From Sphingomonas azotifigens NBRC 15497 (lineage in GTDB: Bacteria > Pseudomonadota > Alphaproteobacteria > Sphingomonadales > Sphingomonadaceae), in contig NZ_BCTR01000014.1 in the NCBI RefSeq assembly GCF_002091475.1, forward strand, positions 124,001 through 188,000: a DNA stretch of 64,000 nt, in the 5' to 3' direction. Below the pieces are notes generated by a model. It made no database searches. It saw only the letters and a list, made by a program, of their open reading frames with translations, and had not been told where the DNA came from. Made by a program: the position numbers and the translations under genes. Each line of letters begins with the position of its first letter. Positions within the stretch are counted from its first letter, which is position 1. Of this stretch, positions 18,841 through 28,361 are shown piece after piece.

Positions 18841-20181
18841 CTAGCCGCGGCCGGCGGCAGCGTCCGCGAGCCATTCCTCCAGGTTCGTCCAGCCGTCGCC
18901 GTTGCGATCGGCATTGCCGTCGCGGTGATCATGGGGGTTCAGGCCATGCGCCAGCTCCCAGGCATCGGGGATGCCGTCATGGTCGCTGTCCCTGGGCGCG
19001 GGCGCGGACTTGAGCGCGGGCCAGCCGCCGACCTCGCGCTGGCTGTCGATCTGGCGGCCGCTCCGGTCGCGAACGCCTGCGACGATCCGGGCATCGACGC
19101 TGTCGCGCACCCGGGAAGCACCTGCACTGGCCAGCACGCGATCATAGGCTAGCGGCGCGGGATCGCGGGTGACCGGCGGCATCGGCACCGGGGCGTCGAG
19201 ATGGTACCCCTCGGGCGAAATGCCGTCGACCAGGCTCCACGGATCGGCGGGGATAGTGCCGTTCATGCTGTTGCCGGCGAACCAGGCCTTGGCCAGCGTG
19301 TTCGATTCATGTAAGGCGATCGGCTTTTGCGATTGCGGCCCCATCACATAGGCATTGTCGACAAAGTTGTAGCGGGCGAGCGTCGCCTTGTCGGCATTGT
19401 AGCCCGACCAGCCCTTGCCCCAATTGTAGAAGACGTTGGAGCGGAAGTCGAAAAAGGCGCCTTCGGGATCCACATCCGGCCCGCTGTAATTGCCCGGTCG
19501 CGGCATCCGCGCCTCGTGATTGGCCCAGAGATTATGGTGGAAGCTGATCCGCGCGCCGCGTCCGCCGCGGATCAGGCTGCCATAGCCATGTTCCCCCTTG
19601 GCGTGCAGCGAGTGGGTGAGCGACTCCGCGACGATCGACCATTGCACGGTCAGATCCCAGAAGCCCTGCCCCGCCTCGCGGTAATTGGCCGAGGCGGACA
19701 GCGTCTCGTCCACCGACCAGCTGGCCGAGACATGGTCGAGGATGATGCGATGCCCGGCCAGGATCCAGATCGCATCGGACTCGGTGCGGCTCTCGTCACC
19801 CAGCCGCGAGCGGATGTAGCGGATCACCACATTGTCGGCGGCCACTTCGAGCGGCTGGTCGCGCAGCGTGATGCCGTCGCCCGGCGCCGACTGGCCGGCG
19901 ATCGTCACCCGCCCCTCGCGGATGCGCAGCGGCTTGACCAGCCGGATCGTGCCGGAGACGCGGAACAGGATGGTGCGCGGGCCCGGCGTCTCCACGGCCT
20001 CGCGCAGGCTGCCGGGTCCGGCGTCGTTGAGTGTGGTGACGAACAGCACCTTCCCGCCGCGCCCGCCCAGCGAGAGCGCCCCTGCCCCTTCGGCACCCGG
20101 AAAGGCGAGGACCGGCCGCTGCTGGGCAACCGCCGGCGCGGCAGTTCCCAGCAGCAGCGCGAGCAAGGCGGCGCGGCGCAT
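18841..20181 (-). CDS. Secreted pectate lyase (PL1-like)
   Basis: 446 residues with a signal peptide (cleavage near AVA-Q, residue 20). The opening FPGAEGAG and GGRGGKVLFVTTLND motifs, the DHVSASWSVDE segment and the HHNLWANHEARMPR segment (catalytic-type Arg) match the right-handed beta-helix pectate lyase family 1. The C-terminus has a calcium-loop repeat (DSDHDGIPDAWE, then DRNGDGW) like thrombospondin type 3/EF-hand linkers. It cleaves polygalacturonate by beta-elimination, giving unsaturated oligogalacturonides. Its start codon overlaps the stop of the TonB receptor by one base (TGATG), so the two are co-expressed. Confidence 0.88.
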   Translation of the reverse strand: MRRAALLALLLGTAAPAVAQQRPVLAFPGAEGAGALSLGGRGGKVLFVTTLNDAGPGSLREAVETPGPRTILFRVSGTIRLVKPLRIREGRVTIAGQSAPGDGITLRDQPLEVAADNVVIRYIRSRLGDESRTESDAIWILAGHRIILDHVSASWSVDETLSASANYREAGQGFWDLTVQWSIVAESLTHSLHAKGEHGYGSLIRGGRGARISFHHNLWANHEARMPRPGNYSGPDVDPEGAFFDFRSNVFYNWGKGWSGYNADKATLARYNFVDNAYVMGPQSQKPIALHESNTLAKAWFAGNSMNGTIPADPWSLVDGISPEGYHLDAPVPMPPVTRDPAPLAYDRVLASAGASRVRDSVDARIVAGVRDRSGRQIDSQREVGGWPALKSAPAPRDSDHDGIPDAWELAHGLNPHDHRDGNADRNGDGWTNLEEWLADAAAGRG

Positions 20182-23100
20182 CAGAAGCTCAGCCGCACGC
20201 CGGTAGTGACGATGCGGCCGGTGCTGCCATAGATCTGCGACACCGGATTGGCGGCATACATCGTCCGGTATTGCGGCTGGTTGGTCAGGTTGCGGCCCTC
20301 CAGGGTGAAACGGGCGAACTTGGTCAGGTTGATCGCGAACGCCGCGTCGAGATTGAACTGGTTCTCGTTATAGCCGAAGTCCGCGAACACGGGCGAATTG
20401 CAGGCGGCACCGGCATTGGTGGTCGTCCCCACCGAGCAGGTGCCGGTCGCCAGCGGGAAGCGGTTGACGTAGCGCGTCCGATACGCGCCCGAGAAGCGCA
20501 GCGACCAGAGCTCGTTCTCGTAATAGAGCGTCGCGTTGAACGAATCCGGCGAGGTGTTGAGGAAGGGCGCGTTCGCATAGCTGTTCTGCGCGGTGCCGGT
20601 GCCGCCGGCCTGGGTGGTCGCGAGCACCGTGCCGGTGAGGTAGCTCAGGCTCGATTCGATGTGCGTGTAGTTGGCGGTGACGCCCATCTTGTCGAACGGC
20701 GCGGGCAGGAACCAGAAATCGGTCTGCACATTCACCTCGATGCCCTTGATCGATCCGCCCGGCGCGTCCTTGAACTGGCGCACCGCCCAGGTGCCGCCGC
20801 GCTGGGTATAGTCGCGCAGCAGCGGATCGGTGAGCGTGGCGAGGATCTGGTTGTAGATCGCCGGTTCGAACACGGTCGACAGCGGCGCTTCGCCGGCGAG
20901 TTGCTGCGGGAAGCTGTCGAGATTCTTCTTGAACAGCGCCACCGCGATCAGGCCGTTGTTCCGGAAGTATTTCTCGACGCTGAGATCGAGATTGGTCGCC
21001 CGGAACGGGTTGAGATAGGGGTTGCCCACGGTGAGCGAGGGCGCCGAGCCGTTGACCGCCAGCGTGCTCGAGAAGGCGGTGGTGCCCGGTGTCAGGCTGG
21101 CGAGCTGCGGGCGCGACATCACCTTCGCCGCGGCGAAGCGGATCAGCAGGCCGGGCTTCGCTTCCCAGTTGATGTTGGTCGAGGGCAGCCAGTCCCAATA
21201 TTCGTTGCTGGCAACCACCGCGACCCCGGGAATGCCATCCGCACCGCCGACATTGCCGCGCCCGTTGACCTTGGTGTTGGCGATGCGCAGGCCGACATTG
21301 CCGCGCAAGGGGCCGCCGAGCAGCGTCAGGTCATAATCGACCTGGAAGAAGCCCGACACGTCGCGCTCGTTGACGCCGCCGCCCTGGCGACCGTCCGGAA
21401 CGACGCGGAAATCGCCCCATTTGTTCACGCAGTTGCAGTCGATGCCGAAGGCGTTCACGAACTTGCCGAGTTCGGGCGCGAAGAAGCTGCTCGGCGTGCC
21501 GGCGGGCACGTTCAGCCCCTGGCCGAAGCCATAAACGCTGCCGAGATCGGTGATGTTCAGCTTGGCTTCGGCCAGCGTCGGGTTGAGCGCCTCGATCGAC
21601 TGGGCGCGGCGCTGCTGGTCGGCGAAATATTTGAACTTCTTGTAGGTGCCGCCGAAGCGGAGCGTCATCTCCGGCAGGGCCTCGAACGCGAAGTTCAGCC
21701 GGCCGACGCGATATTCGTTGGTCACCTGGTTCTTGAACACGCGGATGGTGGAGAGCCCCTTCACCAGCGTCCAGGCGGCGGGATCGGCGACATTGAAGCC
21801 GGGGTTGAACACCGGCATCTTGCCGCCGCCGCGCTCGTCGAACACGAAGCCGTTCTGGTCGATCGCGTTGACCTCGGCGAGATAGCCGGTCGCGTCGAAC
21901 ACCGACTTGGACCAGCCGAGCGTGCCCTCCATGGTCAGGCGGTCGCCGAAATCCTGGCGCAGGTTGAGCGTCGCCTGCTTGAACTCGGTCGAACCGCTCT
22001 GCGTGTCGATCGAGCTGCGCCAGTCGACCCGGTCGAGCTGGAGATAATCGGCCTGCCCAGCGGCGTTCACATTGGCCGCGCGTACCACCGTGTTCGGGCG
22101 CCCGATCAGCTGGTTGTAGAAGCCGGTCTGGTTGGTGGTGGCGACATAGCCAGGCGAACGCGTGTTGTTGTAATAGTCGAACGCGCTGAGATTGTTGGGA
22201 TTATAGCTGTTGAAATAGCCCGGCAGGACGCTGCTGCCGTTGAGCTGCTGGCCACAATCGACGATCGCGCTCTGCACGCAATTGGGATAGAGGGCGACGC
22301 GATCCGCATAGCCGTTGGTCGTGCCCGCCGCGCGCAGCGTGTTCTGGGTGACCCGGGTGTTGGTGCCGTTGCGGTTGAGGCCGATCGGGGTGATGCCGGC
22401 CAGCTCGCTGTCTTGGTCGTATTTCGAATAGACGCCGTCGAGGATGATCTCGGTGCGCTCGCTCGGCTGCCACTGGGCGGTGCCAGTCAGGCCCAGCCGC
22501 TCGTATTTCAGCTTCTGCCGGTTGATCGACGGCAGGCCGGGGATGATCGTGTTCGGCGCCAGCAGCGCATAGGCGGCCGGATCGGAGCCGAAGGTGGCGC
22601 CGGTGCCGCCCGGCCGGGCGAAGCCATAGACCGGCGGCGTCACGCCGTTGATCTGCGAATTGCGGTACAGATAGTCGAACACGCCGATGCTGCGGCGGTA
22701 GGAATCGATCTGCTGTTCCTGCTTCTGGTACGCGCCCGAGACGAGCACGCCGAAATTGTCGGTCAGCTTGACCGAGGCGAGCCCGGTGAAGCGCGGGTTC
22801 CAGGTCTTGCCGCTCTCGCGATACTCGCCCTCGCCGCCCAGCGCGAAGCGATTGCCCGAATAGGCGAGCGGCCGGCCGGTGGTGAGGTCGATGATCGCGC
22901 CGAGCGAGCCTTCGTCATCCTGCGCCGCGGTGGACTTGGTGATCTTCACCCCGCCGAACAGCTCGGAGGCGAAGGTATTGAAATCGAAGCCGCGGCTGCG
23001 GTTGGCGCCGGCATCGGACTGGTTGCCGCCGGCAACATTCTGCGCATCGGCGCCATTCAGCCGCACCGCCTGGAAATCGCCACCCAGACCCCGCACGGTG

Positions 23101-23492
23101 ATTGACCGGCCCTCGCCATTGTCGCGGTCGATCGAAATGCCCGGCAGCCGCTGGATCGATTCGGCCAGATTGGCGTCGGGGAAATCGGCGATGTCCTCGG
23201 CAGTGATCGCGTCGACGATCTGGTTCGAGCGGCGCTTGAGGTTGAGCGCGTTCTGCAGCGAGGCGCGGAAACCGGTAACAATGATCTCCTCGCCGGTCTG
23301 CGGATCGATCGGCGACGGCTCTTCCTGGACGCTCGCGTCGCGCGTGGCATCGGCCCGCGCCACCGCATTGCCTTGCTGCGCCTGGGCATGGGCGGGGGCC
23401 GCCAGCCAGAGCGACATCCCGATCGCGCCCAGCGATGCACCGAACCGCACGCGGCACCGCGCCACCGCCGCCGAATTGTCGCAATTTGCCAT
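20181..23492 (-). CDS. TonB-dependent receptor of the pectin locus
   Basis: 1103 residues from an ATG at 23492 preceded by GGGGAGGG; the longer frame to 23678 has no ribosome site and no signal. Signal peptide ends near AHA-Q. The TonB box is EEIIVTGF; the plug has AEDIADFPDANLAESIQRLPG and TVRGLGGDF. The barrel ends in TTGVRLSF. Coupled to the pectate lyase downstream and placed after the LacI regulator and the Kdu/Kdg genes, so it very likely imports oligogalacturonides. A TTGACA hexamer and an ACCGGTGTC half-site lie about 225 bp upstream. Confidence 0.92.
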   Translation of the reverse strand: MANCDNSAAVARCRVRFGASLGAIGMSLWLAAPAHAQAQQGNAVARADATRDASVQEEPSPIDPQTGEEIIVTGFRASLQNALNLKRRSNQIVDAITAEDIADFPDANLAESIQRLPGISIDRDNGEGRSITVRGLGGDFQAVRLNGADAQNVAGGNQSDAGANRSRGFDFNTFASELFGGVKITKSTAAQDDEGSLGAIIDLTTGRPLAYSGNRFALGGEGEYRESGKTWNPRFTGLASVKLTDNFGVLVSGAYQKQEQQIDSYRRSIGVFDYLYRNSQINGVTPPVYGFARPGGTGATFGSDPAAYALLAPNTIIPGLPSINRQKLKYERLGLTGTAQWQPSERTEIILDGVYSKYDQDSELAGITPIGLNRNGTNTRVTQNTLRAAGTTNGYADRVALYPNCVQSAIVDCGQQLNGSSVLPGYFNSYNPNNLSAFDYYNNTRSPGYVATTNQTGFYNQLIGRPNTVVRAANVNAAGQADYLQLDRVDWRSSIDTQSGSTEFKQATLNLRQDFGDRLTMEGTLGWSKSVFDATGYLAEVNAIDQNGFVFDERGGGKMPVFNPGFNVADPAAWTLVKGLSTIRVFKNQVTNEYRVGRLNFAFEALPEMTLRFGGTYKKFKYFADQQRRAQSIEALNPTLAEAKLNITDLGSVYGFGQGLNVPAGTPSSFFAPELGKFVNAFGIDCNCVNKWGDFRVVPDGRQGGGVNERDVSGFFQVDYDLTLLGGPLRGNVGLRIANTKVNGRGNVGGADGIPGVAVVASNEYWDWLPSTNINWEAKPGLLIRFAAAKVMSRPQLASLTPGTTAFSSTLAVNGSAPSLTVGNPYLNPFRATNLDLSVEKYFRNNGLIAVALFKKNLDSFPQQLAGEAPLSTVFEPAIYNQILATLTDPLLRDYTQRGGTWAVRQFKDAPGGSIKGIEVNVQTDFWFLPAPFDKMGVTANYTHIESSLSYLTGTVLATTQAGGTGTAQNSYANAPFLNTSPDSFNATLYYENELWSLRFSGAYRTRYVNRFPLATGTCSVGTTTNAGAACNSPVFADFGYNENQFNLDAAFAINLTKFARFTLEGRNLTNQPQYRTMYAANPVSQIYGSTGRIVTTGVRLSF

Positions 23493-23716
23493 CTGGCCCT
23501 CCCCTGTATCGTTGCTCGCGCTGCCGCAGCGGCTGTACCAAGGATCGGGAAAGTGCATGCGCGACCGCATCTCGAAGCGCAGAGGATGTCCGCGGCTCGA
23601 TTCAGGCTTTCGGTCGCGACTTCCTCTCCCGCGCCTTTGGCGAATCTTGCGCTCGCCTTGGCACAAGCGCTGCGTCACGCTTGGTTGTCGCTATTTGTTG
23701 CACGCTTGGCCGCTAT

Positions 23717-23730
23717 GTCAACCGGTGTCA
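23717..23730 (-). promoter_or_regulatory. Candidate LacI operator/-35 region of receptor-pectate lyase unit
   Basis: On the minus strand the sequence reads TGACACCGGTTGACA (23730-23716). The left half fits the palindrome TGACACCGGTGTCA found almost intact at 33045-33058. Its right end is a perfect -35 hexamer TTGACA (23721-23716). A weak -10 (ACAAAT, 17 bases on) follows. A repressor bound here would block the polymerase. The 23493-23781 gap is otherwise featureless. Confidence 0.5.
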
Positions 23731-23781
23731 TCGACGCAAAACGAACAATCTGCGCGGATGCGGCACGCCCGCAACAGGCGG

Positions 23782-24816
23782 TCAGTCGTCGGCGCGCGGG
23801 GGAGCGACGGAGGCGCGGTGGATCAGCGTGGAGGGAAACAGCGATGGCTCCTCCACCGCCTGCTCGTCCCCGAAGAAGTCGGCAAGCAGCTTCAGTGCCG
23901 CCGATCGGCCCATCGAGATGATCGGCCAGTGCACCGTCGTCATCGGCGGCCAGATATGCGAGGCGATCGCGGTATCGTCGAAGCCGATGATCGAAAGATC
24001 TTCGGGCACGTTCATCCCCCGCCGGCGCGCCGCATGCAGCGTCGCCGCCGCCATTTCGTCGTTCGACGCGAAGATTGCCGTGGGGCGCGGCGACAGGTCG
24101 AGCAGCCGGTCGGCCGCGGCCAGCCCGCTTTCGAAGGTATATTGCCCGTCGGCCATCATGCTGCGTGGCAGCTTGATCCCGGCCTGCGCCAGCGCCTGCT
24201 CGAAACCGCGACGCCGCTCGCGCGCCGACAGGAAGCCATGCGGCCCCGCGATCAGCCCGATCCGGCGATGCCCGAGCGCGATCAGGTGGCTGACCGCCTC
24301 AATCACCACGTCGCAATCATTGGAGGCGACGAGATGTTCGGGCGCATCGAGCGCGCTCGATCCCATCCGAACATAGCGGGTGCCGAGATCGCGGCAGACT
24401 TCGGCCAGCATGTCGTTTTCGGACACCGGCGGCAGGATCAGCACGCCGTACAGGCGCTGCCGCTCCAGAAAGGCACGGACATCCGCGAGCATGGTCGAGG
24501 AGCCACGGTCAATCGGCCGCACGATCAGTTCGAACTCGGTGTCGCGGATCGCCTCGAGGATGCCCGCCTGTACGTTCATCACCATCTGGGCGTTCGGATT
24601 GTCGTGAATCAGCCCGAGCAGGAAATTGCGCCGCAGCGCCAATGCGCGGGCCTGCACGTTCGGCACATAGCCAAGGTCGGCGATCACTGCCTCCACCTTG
24701 GCGCGGGTATCGTCGTTTAGCAATGGAGAGCGGTTGATGACGCGGCTGACGGTCTTTTTGGAGACGCCGGCGAGCCGCGCGACGTCGTTGATGGTGGGCT
24801 TTCCCGTCTTCTCCAT
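23782..24816 (-). CDS. LacI-family regulator of the pectin/hexuronate locus
   Basis: 344 residues. The helix-turn-helix TINDVARLAGVSKKTVSRVI spans residues 8-27, followed by a hinge and an effector-binding domain (IIGFDDTAIASHIWPP, TTVHWP). It lies between the catabolic genes upstream and the receptor/pectate lyase downstream, 78 bp after the carboxylesterase. It is the obvious candidate to bind the ACCGGTGTC-type sites at 23717, 29241 and 33045; the effector would probably be KDG or a related keto-sugar acid. Regulon membership is inferred from site positions. Confidence 0.87.
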   Translation of the reverse strand: MEKTGKPTINDVARLAGVSKKTVSRVINRSPLLNDDTRAKVEAVIADLGYVPNVQARALALRRNFLLGLIHDNPNAQMVMNVQAGILEAIRDTEFELIVRPIDRGSSTMLADVRAFLERQRLYGVLILPPVSENDMLAEVCRDLGTRYVRMGSSALDAPEHLVASNDCDVVIEAVSHLIALGHRRIGLIAGPHGFLSARERRRGFEQALAQAGIKLPRSMMADGQYTFESGLAAADRLLDLSPRPTAIFASNDEMAAATLHAARRRGMNVPEDLSIIGFDDTAIASHIWPPMTTVHWPIISMGRSAALKLLADFFGDEQAVEEPSLFPSTLIHRASVAPPRADD

Positions 24817-24894
24817 GGCGCGATGCTATACGGCGCGGCGAACGATTGCGATAGGCGCGCGCTCGGCGGGTAGCGGGCTGGGCAAGGCCATGTT

Positions 24895-26430
24895 TCAGCT
24901 CCCCGGCTGGAGATAGGGGACGCGGGCGAACAGCGCGCGTTCCCAGCCACGGGGATCGTGCACCAGCCGGCTGGTCGCGTCGAACAGCATCGTCGCGCGG
25001 GTGGGCAGCATATAGGGCGCCCATGCCGGCAGCCCCGGCGCCGCGGGCCTGCCGGTGCGGGCAAGCGCGGCAAAGCTGCCCATCACCTGGCGGCTCAGCC
25101 GCTGGACCGCCGGCCCCGTGCCCGTGAAGGATCCCGGCGCCCCCAGCGTGCCGAAGGCAAGCGCGATGTCCATGGTGTGCGGCGCGCCACGCTCGGGCCG
25201 TGTCGGCGAGGCGAAATCGACCTGATAGACCCAGGTCGCCCCGGCCCCGGCAGCGGCGCGCGCATCCGCCTCGATCACCTGCCCCCGCCAGCTGCGCGCG
25301 GCGGTGGTGGCGCGGTAGAAGATCGCCTGCGGCGTATCCGACGGGAAGTGCGCGCGATACTGGGCCACCACCCATTCGGGCAGGATGTCGATCTTGAGGT
25401 CCGGCGCCATCCGCGCGGCGAGATTGTCCCAGGTCAGCGTGGCGATGCGCTCGGAAGCGGGATCGATGAAGGCGCGGGTTTCGTCATGGGTGTTGCCGAG
25501 GATCATCGGGATCGCCAGCGATTGCGGATTGGCATCGGGCCAGAACGGGTGGCGCACCAGCCATGCCATGTCGAGCACCGGCCCGAAATAGACGCCGCCG
25601 CCCAGGATCGGATCGCGCGCATCCTGTGCTGCGACCAGTTTGTCGACCGGTGCGGTGACGGCGGCCGCCACCCCGCCCCCGACCCGCTCCAGGAACGCCT
25701 GCGCCCGGGCGGTGGCGTTGAGCGGCCCCGAAGCGGTGACTTGCTGGCCGCTCATCGTCGCGGCGCTGTGGAACAGGCCCTTGGCGGCGGGCATGCCCAT
25801 CAGCGTGGCGATCTTGGCGCCGCCGCCCGACTGGCCGAACAGGAAGACGCGCGCCGGATCCCCGCCGAACGCCGCGATGTTGTCGCGCACCCAGCGCAGC
25901 GCGAGGACCAGGTCGAGCTGGCCCGCATTGCCGCTGTCGGGAAAGCGCGGGTCGAGCCGGGCAAGATACAGATAGCCGAAGGCGTTGAGCCGGTGGTTGA
26001 CCGTCACCACCACCACATCCTCGGCCCGCGCCAGCGTCGCCCCGTCGTTCAGCGGATCGGTGACGCTGCCGTTCGAATAGGCGCCGCCATGGAAATAGAC
26101 CATGACCGGCCGCCGCGCGGCGGGCTCGGTGCCGGGCGTCCAGATGTTGAGGAACAGGCAGTCCTCCGACTGCGGCTCGTCCTTGAGACCGCGCTGCGGG
26201 CAGATCGGCCCGAAGGCCTGTGCCGCCGCCGCCGCGCGCGGCACCGCCACCGGCGCGCGGAACCGCTCGGCGCGGCCGTAGCGAATGCCAAGAAAGCGGG
26301 CGACGCCCCCGTCCCGCCCCCCCGTGAAGCGCCCGGCGGGCGCCTCCACCACCGGATCGCCGGCCGCCCAGGCGCGCGGTGGCAGGGTGAGCGCAAGTCC
26401 GCCCGCCAGCACCGCGCGCCGGCGGATCAC
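24895..26430 (-). CDS. Secreted type-B carboxylesterase in the pectin operon
   Basis: 511 residues with a Tat-like N-terminus (MIRRRAVLAGGLALTLPPRAWA). Type-B esterase hallmarks: EDCLFLNIWTP, the oxyanion-hole YFHGGAY, a nucleophile elbow FGQSGGG (Gln instead of the common Glu before Ser), a catalytic acid near ETRAF and a histidine in PHTMD. The start overlaps the kdgK stop by four bases (ATGA). In this operon it could remove methyl or acetyl esters from pectic oligomers, but that substrate is inferred only from location. Length is normal for the family. Confidence 0.85.
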   Translation of the reverse strand: MIRRRAVLAGGLALTLPPRAWAAGDPVVEAPAGRFTGGRDGGVARFLGIRYGRAERFRAPVAVPRAAAAAQAFGPICPQRGLKDEPQSEDCLFLNIWTPGTEPAARRPVMVYFHGGAYSNGSVTDPLNDGATLARAEDVVVVTVNHRLNAFGYLYLARLDPRFPDSGNAGQLDLVLALRWVRDNIAAFGGDPARVFLFGQSGGGAKIATLMGMPAAKGLFHSAATMSGQQVTASGPLNATARAQAFLERVGGGVAAAVTAPVDKLVAAQDARDPILGGGVYFGPVLDMAWLVRHPFWPDANPQSLAIPMILGNTHDETRAFIDPASERIATLTWDNLAARMAPDLKIDILPEWVVAQYRAHFPSDTPQAIFYRATTAARSWRGQVIEADARAAAGAGATWVYQVDFASPTRPERGAPHTMDIALAFGTLGAPGSFTGTGPAVQRLSRQVMGSFAALARTGRPAAPGLPAWAPYMLPTRATMLFDATSRLVHDPRGWERALFARVPYLQPGS

Positions 26431-27431
26431 CGCCGCACGTCCAGCCCGCCCTCGGCGAAGGCGGCGAGGTCGGCGCGGGTGAACAGGCTCGCATCGCCGG
26501 GCAACGAGTGCTTCAGCGCGGTCAGCGCCAGGCCCGCCTCGGCCATGGCGCGGGCATCGCCGCCCTCGAGCAGGCCGTGCAGCACGCCCGCCGCGAAGGC
26601 ATCGCCGCCGCCGATCCGATCGACGATGCCGCTGACGCGCAGTTCCTCGGTCTGGTGGCTGCCGTTGCGGGTATCGACGCGCGCCGCGATGCGGTGGCTG
26701 TCGACATCATCGACATGCCGCGCGGTCGAGGCGATCAGCTGGAGCTTGGGAAAGGCTGCGAACGCCGCCTCCGCCGCTTCGCGCCGCCGATCGGGGCCGT
26801 CGCCGGAAAACTGCTCGCCGAGCAGCAGCGAGATGTCGCGGTGGTTGCCGAACAGAATCTCGGCATGGCCGATCAGCTGGGTGAGCACGCCGCGCGGATC
26901 GCTGTCCCAGGCTTCCCACAGCTTGGCGCGGTAATTGCCGTCGAACGACACGGAAATGCCGCGCGCGCTTGCCGCTTCGGCCGCGGCAATGGCGGCCGAG
27001 GCCGTGTTCGGCCCCAGCGCCGGCGTGATGCCGGACAGGTGCAGCCGGGTGACGCCGTCCAGCAGCGCATCCCAGTCCCACGCCTCGGCCGGGCGATCGG
27101 CGAACACCGAATGGGCGCGATCATAGACGATCTCGGACGCGCGCAGCCCCGCCCCGGGCGTGAGGAAATACAGGCCCATCCGCCCGGCTTCGGCCACCAC
27201 ATGGCGGGTATCGACGCCGCGCCGGCGAAGCTCGCCCACCGCCGCCGCGCCCAGCGGATTGGCCGCCACCGCGCTGATCATCGCCACGTCATGGCCGAGG
27301 CACGCCAGCCCGGTCGCGACATTGGCCTCGGCGCCGGCAATCGCCACGTCGAGCTTCGGCGTCTGCAACAGCAGCTCGCGGCCCGGCGGCGACAGCCGCA
27401 GCATCATTTCCCCAAAGAAAGCGAACGTCAT
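26427..27431 (-). CDS. kdgK: 2-keto-3-deoxygluconate kinase (PfkB family)
   Basis: 334 residues of PfkB-type sugar kinase. The start FGEMMLRLSPP, the AGAEANVATGLACLG stretch and the C-terminal GGGDAFAAG with its catalytic Asp (about residue 275) are typical of KDG kinases. It phosphorylates 2-keto-3-deoxygluconate to KDPG with ATP in the cytoplasm. Its ATG overlaps the kduD stop and its stop overlaps the esterase start, each by four bases. The KDPG aldolase that should follow is not in the window. Assignment rests on family pattern plus strong context. Confidence 0.88.
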   Translation of the reverse strand: MTFAFFGEMMLRLSPPGRELLLQTPKLDVAIAGAEANVATGLACLGHDVAMISAVAANPLGAAAVGELRRRGVDTRHVVAEAGRMGLYFLTPGAGLRASEIVYDRAHSVFADRPAEAWDWDALLDGVTRLHLSGITPALGPNTASAAIAAAEAASARGISVSFDGNYRAKLWEAWDSDPRGVLTQLIGHAEILFGNHRDISLLLGEQFSGDGPDRRREAAEAAFAAFPKLQLIASTARHVDDVDSHRIAARVDTRNGSHQTEELRVSGIVDRIGGGDAFAAGVLHGLLEGGDARAMAEAGLALTALKHSLPGDASLFTRADLAAFAEGGLDVRR

Positions 27432-28198
27432 CGTGCCAGCCAGCCTCCGTCAACGGCGAGAACATGGCCCTGCACATAGTCCGAAGCGCGCGAGGCAAGG
27501 AAGACCGCGGCGCCGCCCAGATCCTCCGGATCGCCCCAGCGCCCCGCCGGGATGCGCTCGAGGATCTGGCGGTTGCGGGTCTCGTCGCCCTGCAAGGCCG
27601 CGGTGTTGTTGGTGGCGATATAGCCCGGCGCGATCGCGTTGACGTTCACGCCCTTGGCCGCCCATTCGTTCGCCAGCAGCTTGGTGAGGCCGCCGATGCC
27701 GGACTTGGACGCGGTGTAGCTCGGAACGCGGATGCCGCCCTGGAAGGTGAGCATCGAGGCGATGTTGATGATCCGCCCGCGCTCGCCGGTCTCGCCGTAG
27801 CGACGGACCATGAACCTGCCCGCGGTCTGGCAGAGGAAGAATACCGACTTCAGATTGGTATCGACCACCGCGTCCCAATCCTCCTCGGTAAAATCGAGGC
27901 TGTCGGCACGGCGGATGATTCCGGCATTGTTGACCAGGATGTCGATTTTCCCCAGCTTATCCACAGCCTCGTCCACAACCCTTTGCACAGGCTCGATCGT
28001 GGAGAAGTCGGCGGAAATTATCTCGGCGCGGCGGCCGAGATCGCGCACCTTGCGAACGGTTTCCTCGGCGGGCGTACGGCCGACGGCGGCGATGTCCGCG
28101 CCGGCCGCGGCAAGCGCGAGCGCGATGCCCTGGCCGATGCCGGTATTCGCACCGGTGATGACGGCCACCTGGCCGGTAAGGTCGAACGGATTGGTCAT
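27428..28198 (-). CDS. kduD: 2-dehydro-3-deoxy-D-gluconate 5-dehydrogenase (SDR)
   Basis: 256 residues from an ATG at 28198 with GGAG eight bases upstream. Classical SDR: TGANTGIG at 15-22, NNAG at 90-93, catalytic S148, Y161 and K165 (YTASK). The early FDLTGQVAVITG and the late SRASDYVQGHVLAVDGGWLAR are typical of KduD. It reduces 2,5-diketo-3-deoxygluconate to KDG with NADH, the step after KduI. Coupled with kdgK downstream; a palindromic repeat element separates it from kduI upstream. Confidence 0.9.
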   Translation of the reverse strand: MTNPFDLTGQVAVITGANTGIGQGIALALAAAGADIAAVGRTPAEETVRKVRDLGRRAEIISADFSTIEPVQRVVDEAVDKLGKIDILVNNAGIIRRADSLDFTEEDWDAVVDTNLKSVFFLCQTAGRFMVRRYGETGERGRIINIASMLTFQGGIRVPSYTASKSGIGGLTKLLANEWAAKGVNVNAIAPGYIATNNTAALQGDETRNRQILERIPAGRWGDPEDLGGAAVFLASRASDYVQGHVLAVDGGWLAR

Positions 28199-28223
28199 GA
28201 TAGGTTCTCCAGCCCCCGCCCCT

Positions 28224-28332
28224 TGCGCTCCCCTCCCGCTTGCGGGAGGGGTCGGGGGAGGGCCCGAAAATGTAAGGCCGAACTTCACCCTCCCCTCCCA
28301 CCAGCCCCTCCCGCAAGCGGGAGGGGAGCGCA
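28224..28332. repeat. Intergenic inverted-repeat element, copy 1
   Basis: A 109-bp element bounded by perfect 28-bp inverted repeats (28224-28251 and 28305-28332). Each arm is itself a hairpin built on CCCTCCCGC/GCGGGAGGG, so it can form either two small hairpins or one large cruciform. It sits between kduI and kduD inside the operon. Similar arms occur at 40364-40391 and 43245-43363, which makes this a dispersed repeat family rather than a single terminator. Confidence 0.85.
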
Positions 28333-28361
28333 GGAGGAAGCGGGAGGGCCTCAACGATGGC

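Noticed and set aside
14645..18874. 1409-codon open frame on the minus strand
   Set aside because: It runs antisense to the TonB receptor at 15620-18724 and into the amidohydrolase gene. High GC in third positions leaves the opposite strand open. The translation is Arg/Ala/Asp-rich with no domain, while the receptor frame has signal peptide, TonB box and plug motifs.
20271..23105. 944-codon plus-strand frame
   Set aside because: Antisense to the pectin-locus TonB receptor; no ribosome site and no recognisable domain.
28224..28332. Possible CRISPR-like repeats
   Set aside because: Units are inverted rather than direct and there are no regular spacers, so this is a palindromic repeat element.
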